Assembly (NCBI GenBank): GCA_011051925.1
Contig: DRKE01000102.1
Coordinates: forward strand, 1-7,354
Direction: 5' to 3'
DNA: 7,354 nucleotides
From: Deltaproteobacteria bacterium
GTDB taxonomy: Bacteria > Myxococcota_A > UBA9160 > UBA4427
The notes under the pieces were generated by a model, which made no database searches, was not told where the DNA came from, and saw nothing but the letters and a program-made list of their open reading frames with translations. The translations under genes and the position numbers were made by a program. Of this stretch, positions 1 through 6,201 are shown in pieces. Position 1 is the stretch's first letter, and every line of letters begins with the position of its first letter.

Positions 1-1
1 G

Positions 2-190
2 AGGCAGAAGCTCGTTCACGAAGTCCGCACCCACCCCTTCGGCTATGCGGTCCTGATCCTCTTCATCGTGGCCGGACCGATCCTCGCCCCGATGCTCTTC
101 CCCCAGGCGCCCCCCGCTGCGGCGGCCGCCGGGGGACTCGCCTTCGGGATCTACGCGGCGCTCTGCGCCGTTCCGCAGAAATTCCTCTAG
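2..190 (+). CDS. C-terminal tail of a small membrane protein (5' end outside window)
   Basis: An open frame enters from the left edge and ends at TAG (188-190), giving the last 62 residues of a protein. The tail begins with a basic stretch (RQKLVHEVRTHPFGYA), then a hydrophobic segment at about visible residues 15-33 (VLILFIVAGPILAPMLF), a Pro/Ala-rich linker (QAPPAAAAAGG), a second weaker hydrophobic segment at about 46-58, and the end PQKFL. This suggests two membrane-spanning segments joined by a short loop. The base composition matches the neighbours and there is no competing frame. I do not recognise the family, and with no conserved motif in view I give no function. It is separated from the next gene by 147 bases, so it is probably not in the same transcription unit. 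Confidence 0.6.
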   Translation, partial: RQKLVHEVRTHPFGYAVLILFIVAGPILAPMLFPQAPPAAAAAGGLAFGIYAALCAVPQKFL

Positions 191-202
191 CGCCGACGCA
201 GA

Positions 203-219
203 GGGCCATGCGAAGGCCC
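203..219 (+). terminator. Possible short hairpin after the membrane protein gene
   Basis: A perfect 5-bp GC stem, GGGCC (203-207) and GGCCC (215-219), with a 7-base loop lies 13 bases after the stop codon of the first gene. No T-tract follows, so it is at best a weak or factor-assisted terminator. In DNA this GC-rich such a stem can easily arise by chance. Confidence 0.2.
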
Positions 220-323
220 CGCCGGTCGCCACCCGTGGTGCGGGGCGGTGCGGCGCCATCGATGCGGACCCGGAGCACGGGCCTTCCAGCGGAAACTCCG
301 GCCATGCTGCGCGATTCCGTCGC

Positions 324-337
324 TATGCTTCTCCGCG
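324..337 (+). promoter_or_regulatory. Candidate -10 box placed for a leaderless LOG gene
   Basis: TATGCT (324-329) resembles a sigma70-type -10 hexamer and sits 8 bases before the ATG at 338. Transcription starting 7-8 bases after the box would begin at or just before the ATG, and there is no Shine-Dalgarno sequence between the box and the start. Both facts fit a leaderless mRNA. No good -35 hexamer is visible at the usual distance. Related sequences, TATGATTC and TACGCTTC, precede the two other full-length genes that seem to begin transcription units, which modestly raises confidence. The rest of the 191-337 spacer holds nothing else I can support. Confidence 0.4.
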
Positions 338-1483
338 ATGGCCTCCTCGTCCCGTAGCCGCTACCAACTCCGCCGCCCGGAACTCAACGACCAGATCCGC
401 CGACTGCTCGAGACCGCTTGCCGGGAAGGCACGGCCGAGGAGGATATCGAGTTCGTCCGCCAGATCCTGGTGACCGGCGTGCACCTGCTGCGCGACGGAA
501 CTTCACGAGCCGAGCTGAAGCTCGTGAACAGCGCCTTGAAGGAGCTGCGCCACGCCTTCCGGGTCTTCAGGCCCTATTCGGAACTCCGAAAGGTCGCGGT
601 CTTCGGAAGCGCCCGTACGCCCCCGGACCATCCCGATTGGATCCAGGCGCATGCCTTCGCCGAGCGCATCGTGCGGGAAGGCTGGATGGTGATCACGGGT
701 GCAGGGGGTGGCATCATGAGCGCGGCCCAGGGTGGTGCGGGTCGGGATGCCTCGTTCGGTGTGAATATCCGACTTCCCTTCGAGCAACAGGCCAACGAAG
801 TGATCGCGGGAGACCGCAAGCTCATCAATTTCCGATACTTCTTCACGCGCAAGGTCGTCTTCGTGAAGGAGGCTCATGCGATCGCACTCTTTCCGGGCGG
901 GTTCGGCACCCACGACGAGGGCTTCGAGGCGCTGACCCTGGTCCAGACCGGAAAGAGCGAGATGGTCCCGATCGTTTTCATCGACGAGCCGGGAGGCAGC
1001 TACTGGCGGGACTGGCTCGAATACGTGGAGACCCATCTCGCGGAGCGTGGCCTGATCGCACGCGACGACCTGAATCTGTTTCGCGTGACCGATTCGGTCG
1101 ATGAGGCCGTCGACGAGATCGAAGGGTTCTATCGGAACTACCATTCGAGCCGTTACGTGGACGGCCGTCTCGTCCTCCGCCTGCATGTCCCGCCGAGTAG
1201 CGAGCAGCTCGAGGCGCTGAACGACGAATTCTCCGGGCTTCTCGAATCCGGGAAGATCGAGGCGACCGAGGCCCTTCCCGAGGAGGAAGGCGAGTTGGCG
1301 CATCTTCCCCGTCTACGCCTGCATTTCAACCGGAAGGCGATCGGTCGGTTGCGCAGCCTGATCGATCGGCTGAACGCGATCGTGGAAGAGCCGGCGCCAC
1401 CCGACGATGCGCGCCCGAGGGAGATCTTCGCGACTCCCGTTCCAGAGGAACAGGTCGAAGCGGAATACGAAGAAGATGAGTGA
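338..1483 (+). CDS. LOG-family (TIGR00730/COG1611-type) Rossmann nucleotide-binding protein with C-terminal extension
   Basis: A 381-residue cytosolic protein. Residues about 83-265 form the Rossmann core: FGSAR at 89-93, GAGGGIM at 121-127, an Arg-Lys pair at 171-172, and the signature PGGFGTHDE at 186-194 (PGGxGTxxE). In characterised LOG enzymes the equivalent Arg and the Glu (here E194) are catalytic, and they hydrolyse nucleoside 5'-monophosphates to free base plus ribose 5-phosphate. Many were once mis-annotated as lysine decarboxylase. An N-terminal helical region (1-80) and a C-terminal region (about 266-381) make it much longer than the roughly 200-residue plant-type LOG and closer in size to PpnN-like relatives. 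ATG 338 is chosen because an in-frame GTG at 248 only adds an Arg/Cys-rich, non-family-like stretch and lies upstream of the likely promoter. Its end overlaps the P450 start by 8 nt. The fold is secure; the substrate is unknown. Confidence 0.88.
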   Translation: MASSSRSRYQLRRPELNDQIRRLLETACREGTAEEDIEFVRQILVTGVHLLRDGTSRAELKLVNSALKELRHAFRVFRPYSELRKVAVFGSARTPPDHPDWIQAHAFAERIVREGWMVITGAGGGIMSAAQGGAGRDASFGVNIRLPFEQQANEVIAGDRKLINFRYFFTRKVVFVKEAHAIALFPGGFGTHDEGFEALTLVQTGKSEMVPIVFIDEPGGSYWRDWLEYVETHLAERGLIARDDLNLFRVTDSVDEAVDEIEGFYRNYHSSRYVDGRLVLRLHVPPSSEQLEALNDEFSGLLESGKIEATEALPEEEGELAHLPRLRLHFNRKAIGRLRSLIDRLNAIVEEPAPPDDARPREIFATPVPEEQVEAEYEEDE

Positions 1484-2660
1484 CGAAGAAAGGAAGATCG
1501 ACCTGCTCGACCGCGCTCTCTACGAGGGAGACCCGCAGCCGACCTACGCCTGGTTGCGCGACCATGCGCCGCTCTATTGGGACGAGACGAACGGGATCTG
1601 GGCCGTCTCGCGCCATGCCGACATCGTCGCGATCTCGCGGGACCCGCGTCGTTTCTCGAGTGCCTCCGGCTCCCGGCCGAACACGCCGGGGTCGGGATCG
1701 ATGATCGATCGCGATGACCCGCAGCATCTCGCCTTTCGTCGGATCTTCCAGAAGGAGACGACGCCTCGAGGCGCCAGGCAGTTCATCCCGAGGATCAAGC
1801 GGATCGTGGATGATCTCTTCGACGGCCTCGAGGGCCGCACCGAGTTCGATCTGGTCGAGGAGCTCGCGATCCCCCTCCCGGTTCGGGTCATCGTCGAAGC
1901 CCTGGGCCTCGACGATCGCGAATGGAAACGCTACGCGCGGATCGCGGAGGTGACGATGGCGGGCGGTGGCGGGCCCAGGTATGCGACCGACGAGATGGTC
2001 GATACGGCGATGTCCTTCTATCAGGAGGCGATTGGCGAAGTCGAGAAGCGGCGCGCCCGGCCCGGAGACGACTGGCTCTCGAAGATCGTCGCGGTATCCG
2101 ACGAGGGTCCGACGGCTCGTCGTCCGATCGAGATCGCGGCCGAATCGCTCCTCCTGTTGAACGGAGGCAGCGATACCACGCGGCACGTGATCGCGGGTGG
2201 CACCCTGGCGCTGCTCGAGAATCCCGACCAGTTCGGGTTGTTGCGTGCGGAGCCCGAACGGCTTCCCAGGGCGATCGAGGAGATGATCCGCTGGGTCACC
2301 CCGCTGCTGAACATGTCGCGGACGGCAACGGTCGACGTGGAACTCCATGGCAAGACGATCCGGGCAGGCGAGCAGGTCCTGCTCATGTACGCTGCGGCGA
2401 ATCGGGACGAGCGGGTCTTCGACGCGCCCCATCGCTTCGATATCACGCGCCATCCGAATCCGCACCTCGCCTTCGGCATCGGGACGCATTTCTGCATGGG
2501 ATCCAATATCGCCCGACAGGAGCTGCGTTGCATGTTCGAAGCGATTCTCGAGAGACTCCCGGGACTCGAACGAGCGGATGATGGGCCGCTCCCGATCCAT
2601 GCGCCGGCTTTCGCCTGCGGACTCACTTCGCTTCCCGTCCGGATCGGAGCGGCTCCATGA
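1476..2660 (+). CDS. Cytochrome P450 monooxygenase, CYP142/CYP125-like
   Basis: A 394-residue soluble bacterial P450 with no membrane anchor. The motifs appear in order: the C-helix HxxxR (H84, R88); the I-helix oxygen-activation motif GGSDTTRH (230-237) with the acid-Thr pair D233/T234; ExxR of the K helix (E269, R272); and the heme loop FGIGTHFCMG (333-342), with C340 as the axial thiolate ligand. The I-helix wording and the segment from EEMIRW to the heme loop resemble, from memory, the CYP142/CYP125/CYP124 group that hydroxylates sterol side chains or branched lipids. The exact substrate cannot be read from sequence. The ATG at 1476 lies inside the end of the LOG gene (overlap ATGAGTGA), so translation is probably coupled. 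An in-frame ATG at 1407 would add 23 basic residues and is less likely. No ferredoxin or ferredoxin reductase is in the window, so redox partners must be encoded elsewhere. Confidence 0.95.
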   Translation: MSDEERKIDLLDRALYEGDPQPTYAWLRDHAPLYWDETNGIWAVSRHADIVAISRDPRRFSSASGSRPNTPGSGSMIDRDDPQHLAFRRIFQKETTPRGARQFIPRIKRIVDDLFDGLEGRTEFDLVEELAIPLPVRVIVEALGLDDREWKRYARIAEVTMAGGGGPRYATDEMVDTAMSFYQEAIGEVEKRRARPGDDWLSKIVAVSDEGPTARRPIEIAAESLLLLNGGSDTTRHVIAGGTLALLENPDQFGLLRAEPERLPRAIEEMIRWVTPLLNMSRTATVDVELHGKTIRAGEQVLLMYAAANRDERVFDAPHRFDITRHPNPHLAFGIGTHFCMGSNIARQELRCMFEAILERLPGLERADDGPLPIHAPAFACGLTSLPVRIGAAP

Positions 2661-3523
2661 AATTCGTCATCTCCGGGGCCTTCCAACCGCCCCGGGACCT
2701 CGTCCCCCTCGCGATCGCGGCGGAAGAAGCCGGATTCGAGGCGATCTCCTTCTCCGATCACGTCGTCTATCCCGAAACCCTGGATACGCCCTATCCCTAT
2801 ACCGAGGATGGCGAGAGGCGATACGACGAGACGACCGAGTTTCCCGATCCCTGGGTCGTGGCGGGGGCCCTGTCTTCCGTCACGACCAGACTCCGGTTCA
2901 CGACCAACGTCTTCGTCCTGCCGATGCGCAATCCCTTCCTGGCCGCGAAGCAGATCGCGACTGCCGCGGCGCTATCGGGGGATCGCATCACGCTGACGAT
3001 CGGAGTCGGCTGGTCGAAAGTCGAGTTCGACCTCATGGGCCAGGCTTTCGCGCGCCGGGGGGCGCGCGCGGACGAGATGCTCGACGTCATGCGCAAGCTC
3101 TGGACCGGGAGGATGGTCGATCACGAGGGCGAGTTCTATCGCTTCGAGCGCCTGAAGCTCATGCCCCCGATCCCCGCGACGAGGATTCCCGTCTGGGTCG
3201 GAGGCATCTCGGATCGCGCTCTTCGCCGCGCCGCGCGGAACGACGGGTGGCTCTCGGACCTGCAGACGTCGGACGAGATCATCGCCTGCATCGGGAAGCT
3301 TCGCCGCTTCCGGCAGGAGGCCGGGCGCGAAGACGGATTCGACGTCATGGCGAGCGCTTCGGATGCGGCGGGGATCGGGGCCTATCGTCGTCTGGAGGAG
3401 GCGGGCGTCAATCACGTCCTGACGATGCCCTGGGTCTTCTATCATGGCTTGACCGACGATCTCGAGAAGAAGATCGACGGGATCAAGCGTTTCGGCGAAG
3501 ACGTCGTCGAAGAAATGGCCTGA
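2657..3523 (+). CDS. LLM-class (luciferase-like) F420-dependent oxidoreductase
   Basis: A 288-residue TIM-barrel protein of the bacterial luciferase-like monooxygenase superfamily, about the usual size for the short F420-type members (compare the Rv2161c-type group, from memory). Family marks are the beta-1 start MKFVISGAFQ, SDH at 33-35, GVGWS at 116-120 after the GDR turn, IPVWVGG at 177-183 (phosphate/cofactor loop), and ARNDGW at 193-198. Such proteins use coenzyme F420, or FMN, to move a hydride to or from an organic substrate; the substrate here is unknown. Its ATG overlaps the P450 stop as ATGA, with a Shine-Dalgarno GGAG at 2646-2649 seven bases upstream, so it is translationally coupled to the P450 and probably acts in the same pathway. 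F420 rather than FMN use is inferred from the subfamily resemblance. Confidence 0.9.
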   Translation: MKFVISGAFQPPRDLVPLAIAAEEAGFEAISFSDHVVYPETLDTPYPYTEDGERRYDETTEFPDPWVVAGALSSVTTRLRFTTNVFVLPMRNPFLAAKQIATAAALSGDRITLTIGVGWSKVEFDLMGQAFARRGARADEMLDVMRKLWTGRMVDHEGEFYRFERLKLMPPIPATRIPVWVGGISDRALRRAARNDGWLSDLQTSDEIIACIGKLRRFRQEAGREDGFDVMASASDAAGIGAYRRLEEAGVNHVLTMPWVFYHGLTDDLEKKIDGIKRFGEDVVEEMA

Positions 3524-3540
3524 TCCGCTGCAGGATCGAC

Positions 3541-3547
3541 ACGAGGG
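3541..3547 (+). promoter_or_regulatory. Ribosome binding site of the Ni/Co transporter gene
   Basis: ACGAGGG lies seven bases before the ATG at 3554. It decides this start, and no other in-frame start lies close by. The 30-base gap after the LLM gene has no promoter-like or terminator-like element, so read-through from the upstream genes is expected. Confidence 0.55.
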
Positions 3548-3553
3548 CTCCGC

Positions 3554-4354
3554 ATGGATTTCGATGTGATCGCGTCCCTGGGTGCGGCCCTCCGCTCGTC
3601 GGCGAGCTCTGGAGCGGAGACACCCCTGTTGGGCGTGGCAGCCTGGCTTCTTCTCGCCTTCCTGCTCGGTCTGGTCCACGCCTTCGATGCCGATCACGTG
3701 ATGGCGATGTCGGTTTTCGCGACCCGGCGCAGGACTGCCCGGAGCGGGGCGGGCGCGGGCTTGCGATGGGCCGCGGGCCATGGGCTCGTCCTGCTCGCGG
3801 CAGGCGTCCTTCTACTCGTTCTCGGCCGATCCCTTCCGGAGGCGGTGGCCAGGGTTTCCGAACACGTGATCGGTTGGCTGATGGTCGGTCTGGGGATCCA
3901 TGTCTGGGTCGACCTGGCTCGAAAACGGGGTCATCTGCATTTCCACGAACACGATGGTCTCCCCTCGCACGCGCACTGGCACACCCATTCGGATCGGATG
4001 TCCCCGGGCATCGATCGAGGATGCGAAGACCCGGAAGGAGCCGGTCACGATCACAGCCAGGACCATCGTCACGAGCACGCGCCGTTGCTCGTCGGAGCGT
4101 TGCACGGGCTCGCGGGCTCGGCGCCGATCCTCGCCATCCTGCCTGCGGCAGCGCGTTCCCCCCTGCTGGGGATCGGCTATCTGCTGCTTTTTACCGGAGG
4201 CATGGCTCTCGCGATGGGAGTCGTGAGCGGCCTGATGGGCCATCTCGCCGGGCGTTTGTGGCTGGAGGGTCGTTCGGGGGGGCTTTCCGTGCTTCGTGGC
4301 CTCTGTGCGACGGGTTCGATCGGCGTCGGTGTCTGGCTGGTGGTCGCCCTCTGA
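3554..4354 (+). CDS. Nickel/cobalt-type transporter (NiCoT/UreH-like) with His-rich loop
   Basis: A 266-residue polytopic inner-membrane protein with about six hydrophobic segments, near residues 27-48, 76-91, 104-120, 177-198, 204-227 and 247-266. In the first segment, LVHAFDADH (40-48) carries the HX4DH signature (H42, D47, H48) that defines nickel/cobalt transporters of the NiCoT type and is needed for metal selection in characterised members. GHG (75-77) and HGLAGSAP (184-191) are further conserved-looking marks seen in UreH-like relatives. The loop between segments three and four (127-175) holds 13 histidines in HxH-type spacing, a likely metal-binding stretch. Transport of Ni2+ or Co2+ is the family expectation, but direction and metal are not fixed by sequence. 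No urease, hydrogenase or cobalamin gene is in the window. It follows the LLM gene by 30 bases, so it is probably co-transcribed. Confidence 0.87.
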   Translation: MDFDVIASLGAALRSSASSGAETPLLGVAAWLLLAFLLGLVHAFDADHVMAMSVFATRRRTARSGAGAGLRWAAGHGLVLLAAGVLLLVLGRSLPEAVARVSEHVIGWLMVGLGIHVWVDLARKRGHLHFHEHDGLPSHAHWHTHSDRMSPGIDRGCEDPEGAGHDHSQDHRHEHAPLLVGALHGLAGSAPILAILPAAARSPLLGIGYLLLFTGGMALAMGVVSGLMGHLAGRLWLEGRSGGLSVLRGLCATGSIGVGVWLVVAL

Positions 4355-4386
4355 CGGATCGGTCTCCCGCCGAGAAGGGGGATCCG
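4355..4386 (+). terminator. Inverted repeat directly after the transporter stop, possible operon terminator
   Basis: CGGATC (4355-4360), starting on the base after the TGA, is perfectly complementary to GATCCG (4381-4386). The 20-base loop can form a further CCC/GGG pairing (4366-4368 with 4378-4380). There is no T-tract. Its place between the four-gene run and a gene with its own promoter and strong ribosome binding site fits a transcription end or attenuating structure, but the fold is weak evidence by itself. Confidence 0.28.
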
Positions 4387-4394
4387 GGTCGGGA

Positions 4395-4426
4395 CGCCGC
4401 TTCCGGGGATCGTCGTGCCTGCGGCG
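4395..4426 (+). repeat. Second inverted repeat in the transporter-ligase spacer
   Basis: CGCCGC (4395-4400) and GCGGCG (4421-4426) form a perfect 6-bp GC stem with a 20-base loop, the same stem and loop sizes as the repeat 40 bases upstream. It ends eight bases before the candidate -10 box of the ligase gene, so it could be part of a terminator pair or overlap the promoter's -35 region. GC-rich inverted repeats of this size are expected by chance at some rate. Confidence 0.25.
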
Positions 4427-4433
4427 AGTCCGT

Positions 4434-4439
4434 TATGAT
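4434..4439 (+). promoter_or_regulatory. Candidate -10 box for the acyl-CoA ligase gene
   Basis: TATGAT (4434-4439) differs from the sigma70 -10 consensus TATAAT at one position and is an AT-rich island in a GC-rich spacer. Transcription would begin near 4446, leaving a leader of about 55 bases before the ATG at 4500. No clear -35 hexamer is found 16-18 bases upstream. The following TC gives TATGATTC, close to TATGCTTC before the LOG gene. Confidence 0.42.
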
Positions 4440-4489
4440 TCCGGGCCGACGAAAACGTTGAAGCCCAACGAGAGCCGAACAGGAACACG

Positions 4490-4497
4490 AGGAGAGG
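4490..4497 (+). promoter_or_regulatory. Strong ribosome binding site of the acyl-CoA ligase gene
   Basis: AGGAGAGG, with the GGAG core at 4491-4494 five bases before the ATG at 4500, is the clearest Shine-Dalgarno sequence for a complete gene here. It fixes the start at 4500, although the frame stays open upstream into the transporter gene. Confidence 0.7.
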
Positions 4498-4499
4498 AA

Positions 4500-6182
4500 A
4501 TGTCCGAAGGACCGAGCTGGGAAGAAGCCATCGCAACGTTGACGGGTCCCGGTGCGCCGTTCGAGATCGTCGAACGGGAAGTGGGCGGCCACAAGATCAA
4601 GGCCTTCGCGAATACGCCCGAGTCGCTGCGCCATCGCTTCCTCGAAGCGCGTCTGCACGGCGACAAGACCTTTCTCGTCTACGAAGACGAGCGATGGACC
4701 TTCGCCGAAACGATGGCCCGTGTCGACGAGATCGCCCACGCGCTGGTTTCGCGCTACGGCATCGAAAAAGGCGATCGCGTCGCCATCGCGATGCGCAACT
4801 ATCCCGAATGGATCGCCTCCTTCGCCGCGATCGTCTCCGTCGGGGGCATCGCCGTCTGCATGAATTCCTGGTGGAAGGCCGATGAGATGGCCTATGGCCT
4901 CGAGGATTCCGGGACGAAACTCCTCATCTCGGACATCGAACGATTCAGGATCGCCGAACCCGCACTGGCAAGACTGGGGATCCGGGCGGTCGTCGCGCGT
5001 CATTCCGGGGCGCTTCCGGAAGGGTTCGATCGGCTGGAGGACGTCCTCGAGCCCGGCGCGAAGATGCCGGAAGTCGAGATCGGCCCCTTCGACGACGCGA
5101 CGATCCTCTACACGTCGGGTACGACGGGATTCCCGAAAGGGGCGGTATCGACCCATTTCGCGGTCCTTTCCTCGCTTCAGTCGTTTGCCTGCCGGGCGCT
5201 GGCCGGCGCGATGAGTCAGCCGCCGAAGGAACCGAATCCCTTCGAGACCTGTTTCATCCTGGCCGTTCCGCTCTTCCACGTGACGGGTCTCGTTCCCGTC
5301 ATGCTTTCGTGTTTCCTGAACGGCATCAAGCTCGTCATGATGTACAAGTGGGATCCCGAGCGTGCGCTCGAGTTGATCGAGCGGGAGCGGGTCACTCAAT
5401 TCGTCGGGGTTCCGACGATGGCCATCGATCTGCTCGAATCACCCGACTTCGAGTCGCGTGACACTTCGAGCCTGTCTTCGGTGGGAGGCGGGGGTGCCCC
5501 GATGCCACCGGATCTCGTCAGTCGGGTCGATCAGGAATTCAAACGCGCACGCTCGGGCCTCGGCTATGGCATGACGGAGACGAATGCCTACGGGCCCCAG
5601 ATCTCGGGCGACGATCACGTGCGCAAACCGCGCAGCACGGGCCGAGCCGTGCCGACCCTCGAGGTCCGCGCCTTCGATCCCGACATGAATCCGCTCGGCC
5701 CGAACGAGGTCGGTGAGATCTGCTTCAGGGGGCCGAATCTCATTCGCGGCTATTGGAACAAGCCGGAGGCCACGGCCGAAACGATCGTCGACGGCTGGCT
5801 GAAGAGCGGCGACATCGGACGGATCGACGAGGAAGGATTCGTCTACGTCGAGGATCGCGTGAAGGACATGGTGCTGCGCGGCGGCGAGAACATCTATTGC
5901 GCCGAGGTCGAGGCCGCGATCTACGAGTTCGAGGACGTTCACGAAGCCGCTGTCTTCGGGGTGCCGCACGAACGCCTCGGGGAGGAGGTCGCCTGTGCGG
6001 TGCTTCCGAAGAAAGGACGCGAGATCGAGGCCGAGGCGCTGCGGGCCCATCTCTCGGAGAAGCTCGCCGCCTTCAAGGTGCCGTCCGTGATCGAGATCGC
6101 CAACGAAGCGCTCCCGAGGAACGCGGCGGGCAAGATCCTGAAGCGCGAGATCCGGGACAGGCTGATCGAGAAGAAGGACTGA
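4500..6182 (+). CDS. Class I adenylate-forming acyl-CoA ligase (FadD-like)
   Basis: A 560-residue cytosolic enzyme of the ANL superfamily, full length for a fatty-acid or aryl-acid CoA ligase. It would activate a carboxylic acid with ATP to an acyl-adenylate, then transfer the acyl group to CoA. Motifs in order: the P-loop YTSGTTGFPKG (204-214); PLFHVTGL (257-264); GGGGAPMP (329-336) leading to YGMTET (356-361); SGDIG (436-440); the hinge DRVKDMVLRGGENIY (452-466) with Arg460 before GGENIY; and NAAGKILKR (541-549), with K545 as the conserved adenylation lysine. The N-terminal substrate-binding region does not reveal chain length to me. It is the first gene after a spacer with its own likely promoter. 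Nearness to the P450 and LLM genes suggests it activates a related lipid, terpenoid or steroid acid, which is inference. All catalytic motifs are intact. Confidence 0.95.
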   Translation: MSEGPSWEEAIATLTGPGAPFEIVEREVGGHKIKAFANTPESLRHRFLEARLHGDKTFLVYEDERWTFAETMARVDEIAHALVSRYGIEKGDRVAIAMRNYPEWIASFAAIVSVGGIAVCMNSWWKADEMAYGLEDSGTKLLISDIERFRIAEPALARLGIRAVVARHSGALPEGFDRLEDVLEPGAKMPEVEIGPFDDATILYTSGTTGFPKGAVSTHFAVLSSLQSFACRALAGAMSQPPKEPNPFETCFILAVPLFHVTGLVPVMLSCFLNGIKLVMMYKWDPERALELIERERVTQFVGVPTMAIDLLESPDFESRDTSSLSSVGGGGAPMPPDLVSRVDQEFKRARSGLGYGMTETNAYGPQISGDDHVRKPRSTGRAVPTLEVRAFDPDMNPLGPNEVGEICFRGPNLIRGYWNKPEATAETIVDGWLKSGDIGRIDEEGFVYVEDRVKDMVLRGGENIYCAEVEAAIYEFEDVHEAAVFGVPHERLGEEVACAVLPKKGREIEAEALRAHLSEKLAAFKVPSVIEIANEALPRNAAGKILKREIRDRLIEKKD

Positions 6183-6201
6183 GTCGGCGCTTCGAGCCGG
6201 G

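Noticed and set aside
503..1303. A 266-codon open frame on the minus strand opposite the LOG gene
   Set aside because: It lies wholly inside a gene with intact LOG catalytic motifs, and its translation shows no family pattern.
338..1483. Lysine decarboxylase
   Set aside because: The PGGxGTxxE motif was historically labelled this way, but the protein has no PLP-binding site. The LOG-family assignment is the supported one.
1326..2600. A 424-codon open frame on the minus strand opposite the P450
   Set aside because: Antisense shadow of the P450 gene: Arg/Asp/Pro-rich, no recognisable motif or ribosome binding site, and it crosses a gene boundary.
3554..4354. Nickel or cobalamin riboswitch controlling the transporter gene
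   Set aside because: Only 30 bases separate it from the LLM gene, too short for either riboswitch, and no conserved core is seen.
2347..4461. A 704-codon open frame on the plus strand spanning the P450, LLM and transporter genes
   Set aside because: It is out of frame with three genes that each carry full family motifs. Its translation is Arg/Ser/Gly-rich with no domain, the usual result of a stop-poor alternative frame in GC-rich DNA.
4191..5399. A 402-codon open frame on the minus strand across the transporter end and ligase start
   Set aside because: It covers two genes and their spacer, including the ligase promoter and ribosome binding site. The protein is low in hydrophobic patterning and looks like an antisense mirror of coding sequence.
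6183..6201. Bidirectional terminator between the convergent ligase and xthA genes
   Set aside because: Only a 4-bp CGGC/GCCG stem with a 7-base loop is present, with no T-tract on either strand. Too weak to call.
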